Assembly (NCBI GenBank): GCA_023954045.1
Contig: JAMLIR010000003.1
Span: 124,001-188,000 of the forward strand
Direction: 5' to 3'
DNA: 64,000 bases
Source of the DNA: Burkholderiaceae bacterium
GTDB taxonomy: Bacteria; Pseudomonadota; Gammaproteobacteria; Burkholderiales; Burkholderiaceae_E
In this document: piece by piece, positions 40,867-49,321 of the stretch
How positions within the stretch are numbered: position 1 is the first letter of the stretch
Layout of the letters: every line of letters starts with the position of its first letter
Position numbers and translations under genes: made by a program
The notes under the pieces: generated by a model
What the model was told of the DNA's origin: nothing
What the model saw: the letters and a program-made list of their open reading frames with translations, nothing else
The model's database searches: none

Positions 40867-41335
40867 GACGCGAATTTGTCAATGGAAGACGCTCGCAACA
40901 TCGGTGGCTCGGCAGGGCTCACATGCCTGGCCCAATGTGACCGCGCTTACCTCGTGTCGTTGCCACGATCCTGAATCCGGGATCTCCCGCTCGAGCTGAA
41001 CGCGCCGCTGTCGTGAGGGCCGCGTCTTTCGGTAAGTTAAGTAGCGTCTAGCACGCCGAGCTATCGGCCAGCGACGATCAAAGCCGCGCCATCGTTGCGT
41101 ACAGGTGGCTTGCCCCCTTGCGTCGGAACCTCTCGATCGCTTCTCCGCGTCGGGGGATGGCCTAATGGCGCTATCGCACTAGCCGAACTGTTCAGTACCA
41201 GCTCTCCCGGCCGTGCCAGCCTCTTTGTCGGTCGACTCCGCCTCGATCGCCAGCAATATGACAGGACTGTCATCTCCTCGTTCGAATGCTGTTCGGGGAG
41301 GATTCCTATAGTGCCTACAACTAATAAACCCGGTC
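40867..41335. other. Gap without a recognised gene
   Basis: About 470 bases between two plus-strand genes. A GTG at 41311 preceded by GGGGAGGA is a good translation start but lies in a frame that ends at 41499 and overlaps the next gene out of frame. Nothing else is recognised. Confidence 0.3.
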
Positions 41336-42826
41336 GTGCTCTGCGCTGGAGAGGCATTGAGTCTGAAGCATCGAGAAAAGGACCTGCGACACGCGAGCGC
41401 CGCAGCTCACTTTGGCCATGCATGCGCTCTGCAGCAAGCCGGCTACTTTCCGGAGGCTGTGAAGTCCTATCGTCTGGGATTGTCTTTTCAGCCGGATAGT
41501 CCCGAAGTCTTGTCCAATCTTGGTTGCCTGCTGGATGACTTAGGCAGTAGAGACGAGGCGGAATCCGTTCACCGCAAGGCAGTTGCGCTCGCGCCGAATG
41601 TGGCCGTGATGCATAACAACCTCGGCTTGACTCTGCAATCACTTGGCAAGACTGAAGATGCAGAGGCCTGCTTCAGGAAGGCCATCGAGCTACGTGCCGA
41701 CTGGACCGTAGCTCGTCTCAATCTCGGTAGGTTGCTCCAGATGAACGAGCGGCATGCCGATTCTATTGAGCACTACGAGCGCGTACTGGAGATTGATCCG
41801 TCTAACGCAAGAGCGAAGAACAATCTCGGGATTGCTCGGGAGCATCTCGGCGATCTGGCAGGAGCGACGGCCGCGTTTCAAGAGGCAATCGCAGCGGACA
41901 CGGACCTCGTTGCCGCACATCGCAGGTTGGCTGAGGTCCAGCAGCGGCAGGTGCCGCTCTGGCATATCTCGATGCTAAACGACCACGCCAGGAACGAGGC
42001 CTACCAGGGTGCGTTGCGCGCCGCAATCGATTCCGATTCGCGCGTGCTCGAAATCGGGACAGGCGCGGGACTGCTATCCATGTTTGCAGCACGGATGGAC
42101 CCTATGAGCCTGACAACCTGCGAGGCCGAACCACTAGTTGCACGGATGGCGAGCAAGATTATCGAGAGCAACGGATTGGCCTCGAAGATTTCCCTGATTC
42201 CGAAGCGCTCCACAGAATTGCAACTTGGAACCGATCTTCCTGAGCGGGCAAATGTGCTGGTATTCGAACTGTTCTCAAGCGAGCTGCTTGGCGAGCGGGT
42301 GCTGGCGAGCATTGAAGACGCAAAGCGGCGTCTACTCCAACCGGGCTGTCGAATCATACCGGCCTCAGCCAGTCTGATGATCACTCTGTTTGGAGGTGAG
42401 AGGCTTGGTGCCAATTTGAGCGTAGAAGCGGTAGATGGCCTTGATCTCTCGGCGTTCAACCAGGTGATCGCCAGAAGGCACGTGCTGGCGCGGGATGATC
42501 TTGAAATCGACCTGCTTGGTGACGAAACCGAAGCATTCAGATTTGACTTCGAGCAACAGAAAGAATGGGAGCCGCAATGCACCCAAATTCGCATACCGGT
42601 GACAGTGGAAGGGAGGTGCTACGGCATCGTTCAGTGGCTGCGACTGAGGGTCGATCGGACCACGACATTTGAGAATCATCCGCGCGCGCAGACTGCGACC
42701 TCGCACTGGAGGCCAGCTCTTTATCTGATGCCGGAACCGGTGAACATTAGACCAGGGCAGACTGCCGTCGTTCGCGCCATGCACGATCGGGTCTCCCCGT
42801 GGTTCACGGTGGAGCGATTTGACTAG
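41336..42826 (+). CDS. TPR-repeat protein fused to a PRMT-type protein arginine methyltransferase
   Basis: A 496-residue protein. Residues 20-200 hold about five TPR repeats. The rest matches the eukaryotic-type PRMT fold: motif I VLEIGTGAGLLS (237-248), acidic Glu263, the double-E loop ELFSSELLGE with Glu311 and Glu320 (E-x8-E), and SHW at 456-458 in the place of the THW loop, all in the expected order. The pattern is closest to PRMT7/PRMT9; human PRMT9 also has TPRs before the catalytic core. Such proteins are uncommon in bacteria. The start (GTG at 41336) is uncertain; a better ribosome site precedes GTG 41311 in another frame, so a frameshift near the 5' end is possible. Confidence 0.78.
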   Translation: MLCAGEALSLKHREKDLRHASAAAHFGHACALQQAGYFPEAVKSYRLGLSFQPDSPEVLSNLGCLLDDLGSRDEAESVHRKAVALAPNVAVMHNNLGLTLQSLGKTEDAEACFRKAIELRADWTVARLNLGRLLQMNERHADSIEHYERVLEIDPSNARAKNNLGIAREHLGDLAGATAAFQEAIAADTDLVAAHRRLAEVQQRQVPLWHISMLNDHARNEAYQGALRAAIDSDSRVLEIGTGAGLLSMFAARMDPMSLTTCEAEPLVARMASKIIESNGLASKISLIPKRSTELQLGTDLPERANVLVFELFSSELLGERVLASIEDAKRRLLQPGCRIIPASASLMITLFGGERLGANLSVEAVDGLDLSAFNQVIARRHVLARDDLEIDLLGDETEAFRFDFEQQKEWEPQCTQIRIPVTVEGRCYGIVQWLRLRVDRTTTFENHPRAQTATSHWRPALYLMPEPVNIRPGQTAVVRAMHDRVSPWFTVERFD

Positions 42827-43125
42827 TCCTTGAGCTTGTCGGATTTATGGTTCTCCAGTAAGCGTTCAGACAGGGGAGCTTGCATCGTGTCTTGACTCTG
42901 TACCTGCTTCAAGGTTTCCAATGGGATCGAAGTCAAGGACCGCACCGTTGAGCACACGCCGTACCCAAGCTTCGCATCCTCCGCCAAACGAGTCCGCCTT
43001 CGCGCTTCCAAGCGCATCGACCGCATCCGTGCGCGATAGCCTTTCGGCTCGATCGGCGCACGCCGCCGTCGACGTCAGCATCCTGGCCAACTCGTCGCGG
43101 CTGATCCGCCACGGGGAGACTGCCC

Positions 43126-43569
43126 GTGGCTGAGGAAGCGGCCCCGCCACGCCAGCAGACGGGCTGGGGACCTTTGTTCGCCGCCTGGCTCATCGCGCTG
43201 CTGGCCTCGCTCGCGGTGCTGTTCGTCGGCGAAGTCATGGGTCAGGCGCCCTGCAATCTGTGCTGGTTCCAGCGCGCCTTCATGTTCCCGCTGGCGATCG
43301 TGCTGGGTGTGGCCAGCCTGCGTGCGGATGCGACCGTCTGGCCCTACGCGCTGCCGCTGGCTGTCGGTGGAGGGCTGGTGGCGGGCTTTCACAGCCTGCT
43401 CTACCTGGGCCTGATCCCGGAGCGCATCACGCCCTGCAGTCGGGGCGAGTCCTGCACCAGTGCCGACATGATCATCCTGGGCGGCCTGCCGCTGCCCCTG
43501 CTGGCGCTGGCCGCATTCGTCGCCATCGCCGTATTGCTCCTCATCACCCGCTCAAGGACTTCCGCATGA
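43126..43569 (+). CDS. DsbB-like disulfide oxidoreductase
   Basis: A 147-residue DsbB/BdbC-type membrane protein with four hydrophobic helices. The CxxC motif is CNLCW near residue 43, and the second cysteine pair is in TPCSRGESC near residues 103-109. It would pass electrons from its DsbA-like partner to quinone. The start is GTG. The next gene (a DsbA-like protein) overlaps by 4 bases. The pair leads a run of metal-resistance genes. Confidence 0.86.
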   Translation: MAEEAAPPRQQTGWGPLFAAWLIALLASLAVLFVGEVMGQAPCNLCWFQRAFMFPLAIVLGVASLRADATVWPYALPLAVGGGLVAGFHSLLYLGLIPERITPCSRGESCTSADMIILGGLPLPLLALAAFVAIAVLLLITRSRTSA

Positions 43570-44231
43570 CCCGACGCACCTCCGCCGTCATCCTCACGGC
43601 CCTTGTCGCGCTGGCGGCCTTTGCCTCGGCCGCCTTCCTCTACCAGCGCCACGAGCGGCAACAGGCGGCGGAGCAGGCCGCAGCGAAGCTCGACGTCATG
43701 GTGCGAGCGCATTCGCCGGTCATCGGCCCTGCCGACGCCCCGGTCACGATCGTCGAGTTCTTCGACCCGGCCTGCGAGGCCTGCCGCGCCTTCTACCCCC
43801 ACGTCAAGCAGATCTTGACCTCCTACCCGCGCCACGTGCGACTGGTCATCCGCTATGTGCCTTTCCACAAGGAGCCGTCGGTTGCTGGCGTGCAGATCCT
43901 GGAGGCCGCACGTCGGCAGCAGCGCTTCGATCCGGTCATGGATGCGCTGATGCAATCCCAGCCGATCTGGGCCAGCCACAGCAGTCCGGCAGCGGAGCGG
44001 GCATGGGAGTTCGCCAGCGCCGCGGGCCTGGACCTGGAGCAGGCTCGCGCCTATGTGGCCACTGGCGTAGTGGACAAGCTGCTGGAACAGGACATCGCCG
44101 ACTTGAACGCTGTGGGCGTGCGCGCTACGCCCACCTTCTTTATCAACGGCAGGCAGTTGCCCGAGCCTGACCCGAGCGTGCTGCTAGCGATGGTCAAGAG
44201 CGAGGTGGAACGCCTCCGCAAGGCGCCATGA
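43566..44231 (+). CDS. DsbA-family periplasmic thioredoxin-like protein
   Basis: A 221-residue protein with an N-terminal membrane anchor (residues 7-25) and a DsbA/DsbG-like thioredoxin domain. The active site is CEAC (in DPACEACRAF near residue 71) and the cis-proline is in VRATPTFFING near residue 185. It overlaps dsbB by 4 bases, so the two form an oxidase pair. A role in metal stress, where thiols are easily blocked, is plausible from context only. Confidence 0.87.
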   Translation: MTRRTSAVILTALVALAAFASAAFLYQRHERQQAAEQAAAKLDVMVRAHSPVIGPADAPVTIVEFFDPACEACRAFYPHVKQILTSYPRHVRLVIRYVPFHKEPSVAGVQILEAARRQQRFDPVMDALMQSQPIWASHSSPAAERAWEFASAAGLDLEQARAYVATGVVDKLLEQDIADLNAVGVRATPTFFINGRQLPEPDPSVLLAMVKSEVERLRKAP

Positions 44232-44319
44232 GCGATGTCCGACCAGCGATCTCCCGCATCGCAGAGCTGATCATCGAGGCGGGCGACAGGGGACGAGTGG
44301 CGAACGGTGGAGCAATGAA

Positions 44320-44763
44320 ATGAAGATCGGTGAACTTGCCGCCAAGGCCGAATGCAACGTGCAGACCGTGCGCTTCTATGAACGCGAAGGGCTGCTGGAG
44401 GCGCCAGCACGAGAGTCCTCGAACTATCGGCTCTATGCCGATCACCACCTGGAGCGCTTGCGCTTCATCCGGCACTGCCGCTCGCTGGACATCCCGCTGC
44501 CGGAAATCCGGGAGCTGCTGGCGTTCGCCGCGGCGCCCTCCCAATCCTGCACGCAGGCGGATGCTTTGCTGGACAAGCACATCGCCCAAGTGCGTCAACG
44601 CCTGACCTCGCTGCGCGAATTGAACCGCCAGCTCCTGGCACTGCGGGCGCGCTGCGACGGTGACAAGTCGCACGACTGCGCGATCCTGGCCTCATTCATG
44701 GAGGCATCCGGCCAGTCGGCATCCACTTGCTGCTCTCCTGCGGCGGTCGAGGCCAGGCCATGA
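44320..44763 (+). CDS. cadR: Cd(II)/Pb(II)-responsive MerR-family regulator (second CadR)
   Basis: A 147-residue MerR-family protein with Cys77, Cys112 and Cys120, the Cd/Pb-sensing set, plus a tail with two more cysteines (STCCSP near 137). It reads in the same direction as the ATPase gene 128 bases downstream, unlike the divergent arrangement at 24 kb. It is clearly related to, but not a copy of, the regulator at 23982. No overlong-spacer promoter is evident in the gap. Confidence 0.87.
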   Translation: MKIGELAAKAECNVQTVRFYEREGLLEAPARESSNYRLYADHHLERLRFIRHCRSLDIPLPEIRELLAFAAAPSQSCTQADALLDKHIAQVRQRLTSLRELNRQLLALRARCDGDKSHDCAILASFMEASGQSASTCCSPAAVEARP

Positions 44764-44891
44764 CTCGGCGTTGTGACGCGGCGACAGGCGAACGGCAGAC
44801 CCATCGCTTGAATCGACGATCCCTCCATGTTTTCCGGGCGGCTTGAGGCATCGACGATATCGGACATTTTCTCAGGATTTATCACATCAGC

Positions 44892-47444
44892 ATGGCCAAC
44901 AAACTGCGCCTCGACATTCCCCTCGTACTGCCACAGATCGCTGACGCGCAGGACGCCATCGTTCAACGCCTGATCGACGACCTGCAAGGCCGTCAAGGTA
45001 TCGACAAGGTGCATGTGCGCACGGCGCAGGACGATGCGCCGGCGCAGTTGTGCATCCATCACGATCCCGAAGTGCTGCCGCTGGCCCGCATACGCGAGAT
45101 CGTGCAGGCGGCAGGTGCGCAGGTCACCGAACGCTTCGCGCACGTGCTGTGGCAGACCGAGGGCATCGGCCACGCACGCCGCGCCAGGACGGTGACGGAT
45201 CTACTGCGCGAGCTGCCGGGCGTGCTGGATGCCGAGGCCAGCGCGACCGGGCTGGTTCATGTGGACTTTGATCGCCAGGCGGTCATCGAGCAGACCATCC
45301 TCAAGGCGCTCTCCGATGCGGGGGTCGAGCGGCTTGAAGGCTCGACGACTGCGACACCCGTAGCTCGCGGCGAACCTGGGCATCGTCATGAGCCGGGCGA
45401 GAAAGAGGAGCATGCACACGAGCACGAGCACGAGCATGCGCACGAGCACGAACATGGAGGACTGTTCGGCGTTAACACCGAGATGATCTTCGCGGTGACC
45501 TGCGGCGTGCTGCTTGGCATCGGCGTGGCGATCGACAAACTGATGGCGGGCGCGCTTGGTTGGCTGCCGCTGGCCTGTTTCATCCTGGCCTACTTCTTCG
45601 GTGGCTTTTACACGCTGCGCGAGGCCATCGACAACCTCAAGCTCAGGCGCTTCGAGATCGATACGCTGATGCTGGTGGCGGCCGCCGGCGCCGCGGCGCT
45701 GGGCTCCTGGGCCGAGGGTGCGCTGCTGCTGTTCCTCTTCAGCCTGGGTCACGCGCTGGAACACTATGCGATGGGCCGCGCCAAGCGCGCCATCGAGGCA
45801 CTGGCCGAGCTGGCGCCGGACACTGCGACGGTGCGCCGCGATGGTCAGACGAAGGAGATTCCCGTCGAGGAGCTGGTCGTCGGCGACATCGTTCTGGTGC
45901 GGCCCAACGAGCGCTTGCCGGCCGACGGCTTCATCGTGCAAGGCACCTCCGCCATCAATCAGGCACCGGTCACGGGCGAAAGCATGCCGGTGGACAAGCG
46001 CCCGGTCGAGGACGCTGCGAAGGCGCGCGCCCGTCCCGATGGCGTCGATGCGTCTTCGCGCGTCTTCGCTGCAACCATCAATGGTGCGGGAGGCATCGAG
46101 GTGGAAGTGACTCGCCGCTCCAGCGAATCCGCGTTGGCGCGGGTGGTGAAGATGGTCAGCGAGGCCGAGACGCGCAAGTCACCGACGCAGCGTTTCACCG
46201 ACAAGTTCGAGCGCATCTTCGTGCCCGCCGTGCTGGGCTTGGCCTTCCTGCTGCTGTTCGCCTGGGTCGTGGTCGATGAACCCTTCCGCGACAGCTTCTA
46301 CCGCGCCATGGCTGTGCTGGTGGCCGCCAGCCCCTGTGCGCTGGCGATTGCCACGCCCAGCGCGGTGCTCTCGGGCATTGCCCGGGCCGCACGTGGCGGT
46401 GTGCTCATCAAGGGCGGCGCGCCGCTGGAGGAACTGGGCTCGCTCGATGCGATGGCCTTCGACAAAACCGGCACGCTGACCGAGGGCAAGCCCCGCATCA
46501 CGGATGTGGTGACCGTCGATGGCACGAGCGAAGAAGAGTTGTTGTCCGTGGCGGTGGCGGTGGAGTCGCTCAGCGACCACCCGCTGGCTGCCGCCATTGC
46601 ACGGGATGGGCGCGAACGCCTGGGTGGAAAGCATGCGCCGACAGCCGATGGGCTGCAGAACCTGATCGGCCGTGGCGTCACCGCCAACCTGCAGGGCGAG
46701 ACGGTGTGGATCGGCAAGGTGGAGATGTTCGGTACCGATGGCGTGCCAGCGCTGGGTGCCGCCGCCCAGGCTGCGATCGAGCGCCTGCGCGAGAGCGGCC
46801 GTACCACCATGGTTGTGCGGCGCGGAGATCGTGACTTGGGCGCCATCGGCCTGTTGGACACGCCGCGCGCCGCCGCAAAAGAAGCCCTGCAGCAACTGCG
46901 CGAGCTGGGCATCCGCCGCATGATCATGATCTCGGGCGACCACAAGAAGGTCGCCGAGGCGATCGCTGGCCAGGTCGGCCTGGACGAGGCCTGGGGCGAC
47001 CTGATGCCCGAGGACAAGGTCGAGGCGATCCGCAAGCTGCGGCAGCAGACCAAGGTGGCGATGGTCGGCGATGGGGTCAATGACGCCCCGGCGATGGCCA
47101 ACGCAACGGTGGGCGTCGCGATGGGCGCCGCCGGCTCGGACGTCGCGCTGGAAACCGCCGACGTGGCGCTGATGGCTGACGATCTCAAGCACCTGCCGTT
47201 CGCGGTGGGCCTGAGTCGACATACGCGCTCGGTGATCCGCCAGAACGTGTTCGTCAGCCTGGGCGTCGTGGCGCTGCTGGTGCCGGCCACGATCATCGGT
47301 CTGGGCATCGGCCCGGCCGTGGCAGTGCATGAGGGATCCACCCTGCTGGTCGTCTTCAATGCGCTGCGGCTGCTGGCCTATCGCGACGCGAACGGGAACT
47401 CGTCGTTGCAGAAGAGCCAGGCAGGAATACTGAGCCAACAGTAG
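44892..47444 (+). CDS. P1B-4-type Zn/Cd/Co-exporting ATPase (CzcP-like)
   Basis: An 850-residue heavy-metal ATPase. The ion-site motif is SPC (AASPCALAIAT near residue 480) rather than CPC, and TM8-equivalent HEGST lies near residue 816; these two mark the P1B-4 group (CzcP, CoaT, CtpD). DKTGTLTEG and SDHPLA are present. The first 155 residues look like degenerate HMA domains without CxxC, and a linker near residues 158-195 alternates His and Glu. Substrates are likely Zn, Cd or Co. The neighbours are CadR and CzcD. Confidence 0.88.
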   Translation: MANKLRLDIPLVLPQIADAQDAIVQRLIDDLQGRQGIDKVHVRTAQDDAPAQLCIHHDPEVLPLARIREIVQAAGAQVTERFAHVLWQTEGIGHARRARTVTDLLRELPGVLDAEASATGLVHVDFDRQAVIEQTILKALSDAGVERLEGSTTATPVARGEPGHRHEPGEKEEHAHEHEHEHAHEHEHGGLFGVNTEMIFAVTCGVLLGIGVAIDKLMAGALGWLPLACFILAYFFGGFYTLREAIDNLKLRRFEIDTLMLVAAAGAAALGSWAEGALLLFLFSLGHALEHYAMGRAKRAIEALAELAPDTATVRRDGQTKEIPVEELVVGDIVLVRPNERLPADGFIVQGTSAINQAPVTGESMPVDKRPVEDAAKARARPDGVDASSRVFAATINGAGGIEVEVTRRSSESALARVVKMVSEAETRKSPTQRFTDKFERIFVPAVLGLAFLLLFAWVVVDEPFRDSFYRAMAVLVAASPCALAIATPSAVLSGIARAARGGVLIKGGAPLEELGSLDAMAFDKTGTLTEGKPRITDVVTVDGTSEEELLSVAVAVESLSDHPLAAAIARDGRERLGGKHAPTADGLQNLIGRGVTANLQGETVWIGKVEMFGTDGVPALGAAAQAAIERLRESGRTTMVVRRGDRDLGAIGLLDTPRAAAKEALQQLRELGIRRMIMISGDHKKVAEAIAGQVGLDEAWGDLMPEDKVEAIRKLRQQTKVAMVGDGVNDAPAMANATVGVAMGAAGSDVALETADVALMADDLKHLPFAVGLSRHTRSVIRQNVFVSLGVVALLVPATIIGLGIGPAVAVHEGSTLLVVFNALRLLAYRDANGNSSLQKSQAGILSQQ

Positions 47445-47466
47445 CCGCCTACGAGAGGATCGCCAA

Positions 47467-48384
47467 GTGGAGGACGGAAAATCGACGGTGGAGCGTATAC
47501 CCGCCACGACGGCCGCCGGTCGACACAAGACCAGGCTGCGACTGGCGCTGGCTCTCACCGGAGCTTTCATGGCCGTGGAGGCGGTCGGAGGCTTGTGGAC
47601 CGGCAGCCTCGCGCTTCTCGCAGATGCCGCGCACATGCTCACCGATGCGGGGGGCCTGGCCTTGGCCTTGTTCGCCATCCGGTTTGCAGAACGGCCGCGG
47701 ACACCGCGCAACACCTTCGGCTATGTCCGCACGGAGGTGCTCTCGGCGCTGGCCAATGCCGTGGTTCTGCTCCTGCTGACGGTCTACATCCTGTACGAGG
47801 CGTATCAGCGATTCCTGAGCCCGCCGCAAATCGTCGGCGGGCCGATGCTGGTCATTGCCGCCGTGGGCCTCGTCGTCAATCTGGTCGGCATGAAGCTGCT
47901 TTCCGCGGGGTCGACGGAAAGTCTCAACGTCAAGGGCGCCTACTTCGAGCTGCTGGCGGACATGCTCGGCTCGCTCGGCGTCCTCGTCGCAGCGGCCATC
48001 GTCGTCCTGACCGACTGGCGACTGGTCGATCCGATTATCGGCGCGGGCATCGGGCTGTTCATCGTTCCGCGCACCTGGACTCTGCTCAAGCAGGCGGTCC
48101 ACATCCTGATGGAAGGGGCGCCGCCGGAGATCGACATGGTGCTGCTCGAAAAGACGTTGCTCGACATCCCCGGAGTAGTCGCCGCGCGCGATCTCCATGT
48201 CTGGACAATCACGTCCGGCGCCGATGCGATGAGCGGTCATCTCGTCGTAACCGACATGGCTTCGGCACGGGCGACTTTGGCTGCTGCGCAGGAAGCGATG
48301 AGGACCGGCTTCGGCCTGACGCATGTGACGATCCAACTCGAGGACGAAGCGCTTCAGGGTGCCGAAGTTCAGCAGCCGTTTTGA
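47467..48384 (+). CDS. czcD: Cation diffusion facilitator CzcD-like
   Basis: A 305-residue CDF transporter with six helices. TM2 has DAAHMLTDA (His and two Asp) near residue 53; TM5 has ELLADMLGS near 166, with Glu in the usual His position, as in many CzcD proteins. The GTG start follows GAGAGGA. It lies 22 bases after the P1B-4 ATPase and is probably cotranscribed. It likely exports Zn2+, Cd2+ or Co2+ from the cytoplasm. Confidence 0.87.
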   Translation: MEDGKSTVERIPATTAAGRHKTRLRLALALTGAFMAVEAVGGLWTGSLALLADAAHMLTDAGGLALALFAIRFAERPRTPRNTFGYVRTEVLSALANAVVLLLLTVYILYEAYQRFLSPPQIVGGPMLVIAAVGLVVNLVGMKLLSAGSTESLNVKGAYFELLADMLGSLGVLVAAAIVVLTDWRLVDPIIGAGIGLFIVPRTWTLLKQAVHILMEGAPPEIDMVLLEKTLLDIPGVVAARDLHVWTITSGADAMSGHLVVTDMASARATLAAAQEAMRTGFGLTHVTIQLEDEALQGAEVQQPF

Positions 48385-48694
48385 TATGCGATCGTTGCTG
48401 CGAGCGGTCTGATCATGCCCAAAACCTCGCCGCGGGCGATCACTTCGCCGCCTGCACGGCGGACAGGGACGCGGACGCTCGCCCCGCGTCGATCTCCGTA
48501 TCGCGACTCTCACGGGTGCGCGGTGGAGGGCGGCTGCTTCGTATCGGGCGGCGCGGTGGATCTGGGTTTCGCTGCCGGCGTCCTCGTATGGGTACAGCGC
48601 GAAGCTCGGCGTCGACCCCGTAGGTCAACGCGGTGCGTCCATGCGGCGGCTGGAGCGGGTGTCGGCGCAACGAGGTCTGGCGGAGCCATACCCC

Positions 48695-48714
48695 ACATGA
48701 CAGCCCTGTCATGT
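48695..48714. promoter_or_regulatory. 20-bp perfect palindrome before czcI
   Basis: ACATGACAG and CTGTCATGT with a 2-base centre, 140 bases upstream of czcI in a 470-base gap that holds no gene. ATGACA/TGTCAT dyads resemble the boxes bound by CopR/CzcR-type response regulators. A related ATGACAG occurs upstream of czcR (near 59210). Confidence 0.6.
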
Positions 48715-48854
48715 TGCGGATCGACTCCTGTCCTTCCCCAGCCTGTAGATTGCGCCCGAACAAGGTGGAGGGATGTTGTCTGTGCGAGCCCGTCGAGCTG
48801 GAGGGCGCAGAAGCAATCGCCCGAAAGCCTTGCGTTCGTGTAACATAAAAAGAT

Positions 48855-49262
48855 ATGCGTCGCTGGGTTCTCGTCCTCCTGCTGTGCGTGATGCCGTTCC
48901 AGATGGTCTGGGCCTCGGCTGCGCCGTACTGCGCGCACGAGTCGAGTGCTTTGGCCAAGAAGCATTTCGGCCATCACGAGCACAAGCACCTGGCCAGCGG
49001 CGAGGTCGTGTCGGTTACGGACGCTACTGGCGATAGCGGGGGCATCTATCACGCGGACTGCGAGAGCTGCCACCTTGCTACGTGCGCGTTCATGCCCGCG
49101 GTGTCGCCCATGCTCGCAGAGCCCCCGAAGGCGGACTTCACGCGATTCCAGACACCCCGCTACAGTTCCCACATCCCTCCGGGACTTCAGCGCCCTGATC
49201 GAGCCCATCCCACTCTTGCCGCGCGATTCGGCGGCGTGGTGACGGCAGCTCACATAGGCTGA
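48855..49262 (+). CDS. czcI: CzcI-like small exported protein
   Basis: A 135-residue protein with a signal peptide (about 22 residues) and a His-rich mature start (HFGHHEHKH near residue 37) followed by a CESCHLATC cysteine cluster. This matches CzcI of czc clusters, a periplasmic accessory that modulates RND efflux. It is the first gene of the czcICBA run and lies 59 bases before czcC. Confidence 0.82.
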   Translation: MRRWVLVLLLCVMPFQMVWASAAPYCAHESSALAKKHFGHHEHKHLASGEVVSVTDATGDSGGIYHADCESCHLATCAFMPAVSPMLAEPPKADFTRFQTPRYSSHIPPGLQRPDRAHPTLAARFGGVVTAAHIG

Positions 49263-49321
49263 CTGACGAAAAGACACATCGCCCCGAATCGCTTCTGTCG
49301 TGAGACAAGAAGGATGATTCG

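Noticed and set aside
41095-41499. Open frame of 134 codons overlapping the start of the TPR-PRMT gene
   Set aside because: Except for a good ribosome site before GTG 41311 it has no protein-like pattern. It may instead point to a frameshift at the 5' end of the PRMT gene.
45410-45460. Repetitive CAC/GAG tract as a tandem repeat or CRISPR-like element
   Set aside because: It encodes the in-frame His/Glu-rich linker of the P1B-4 ATPase.
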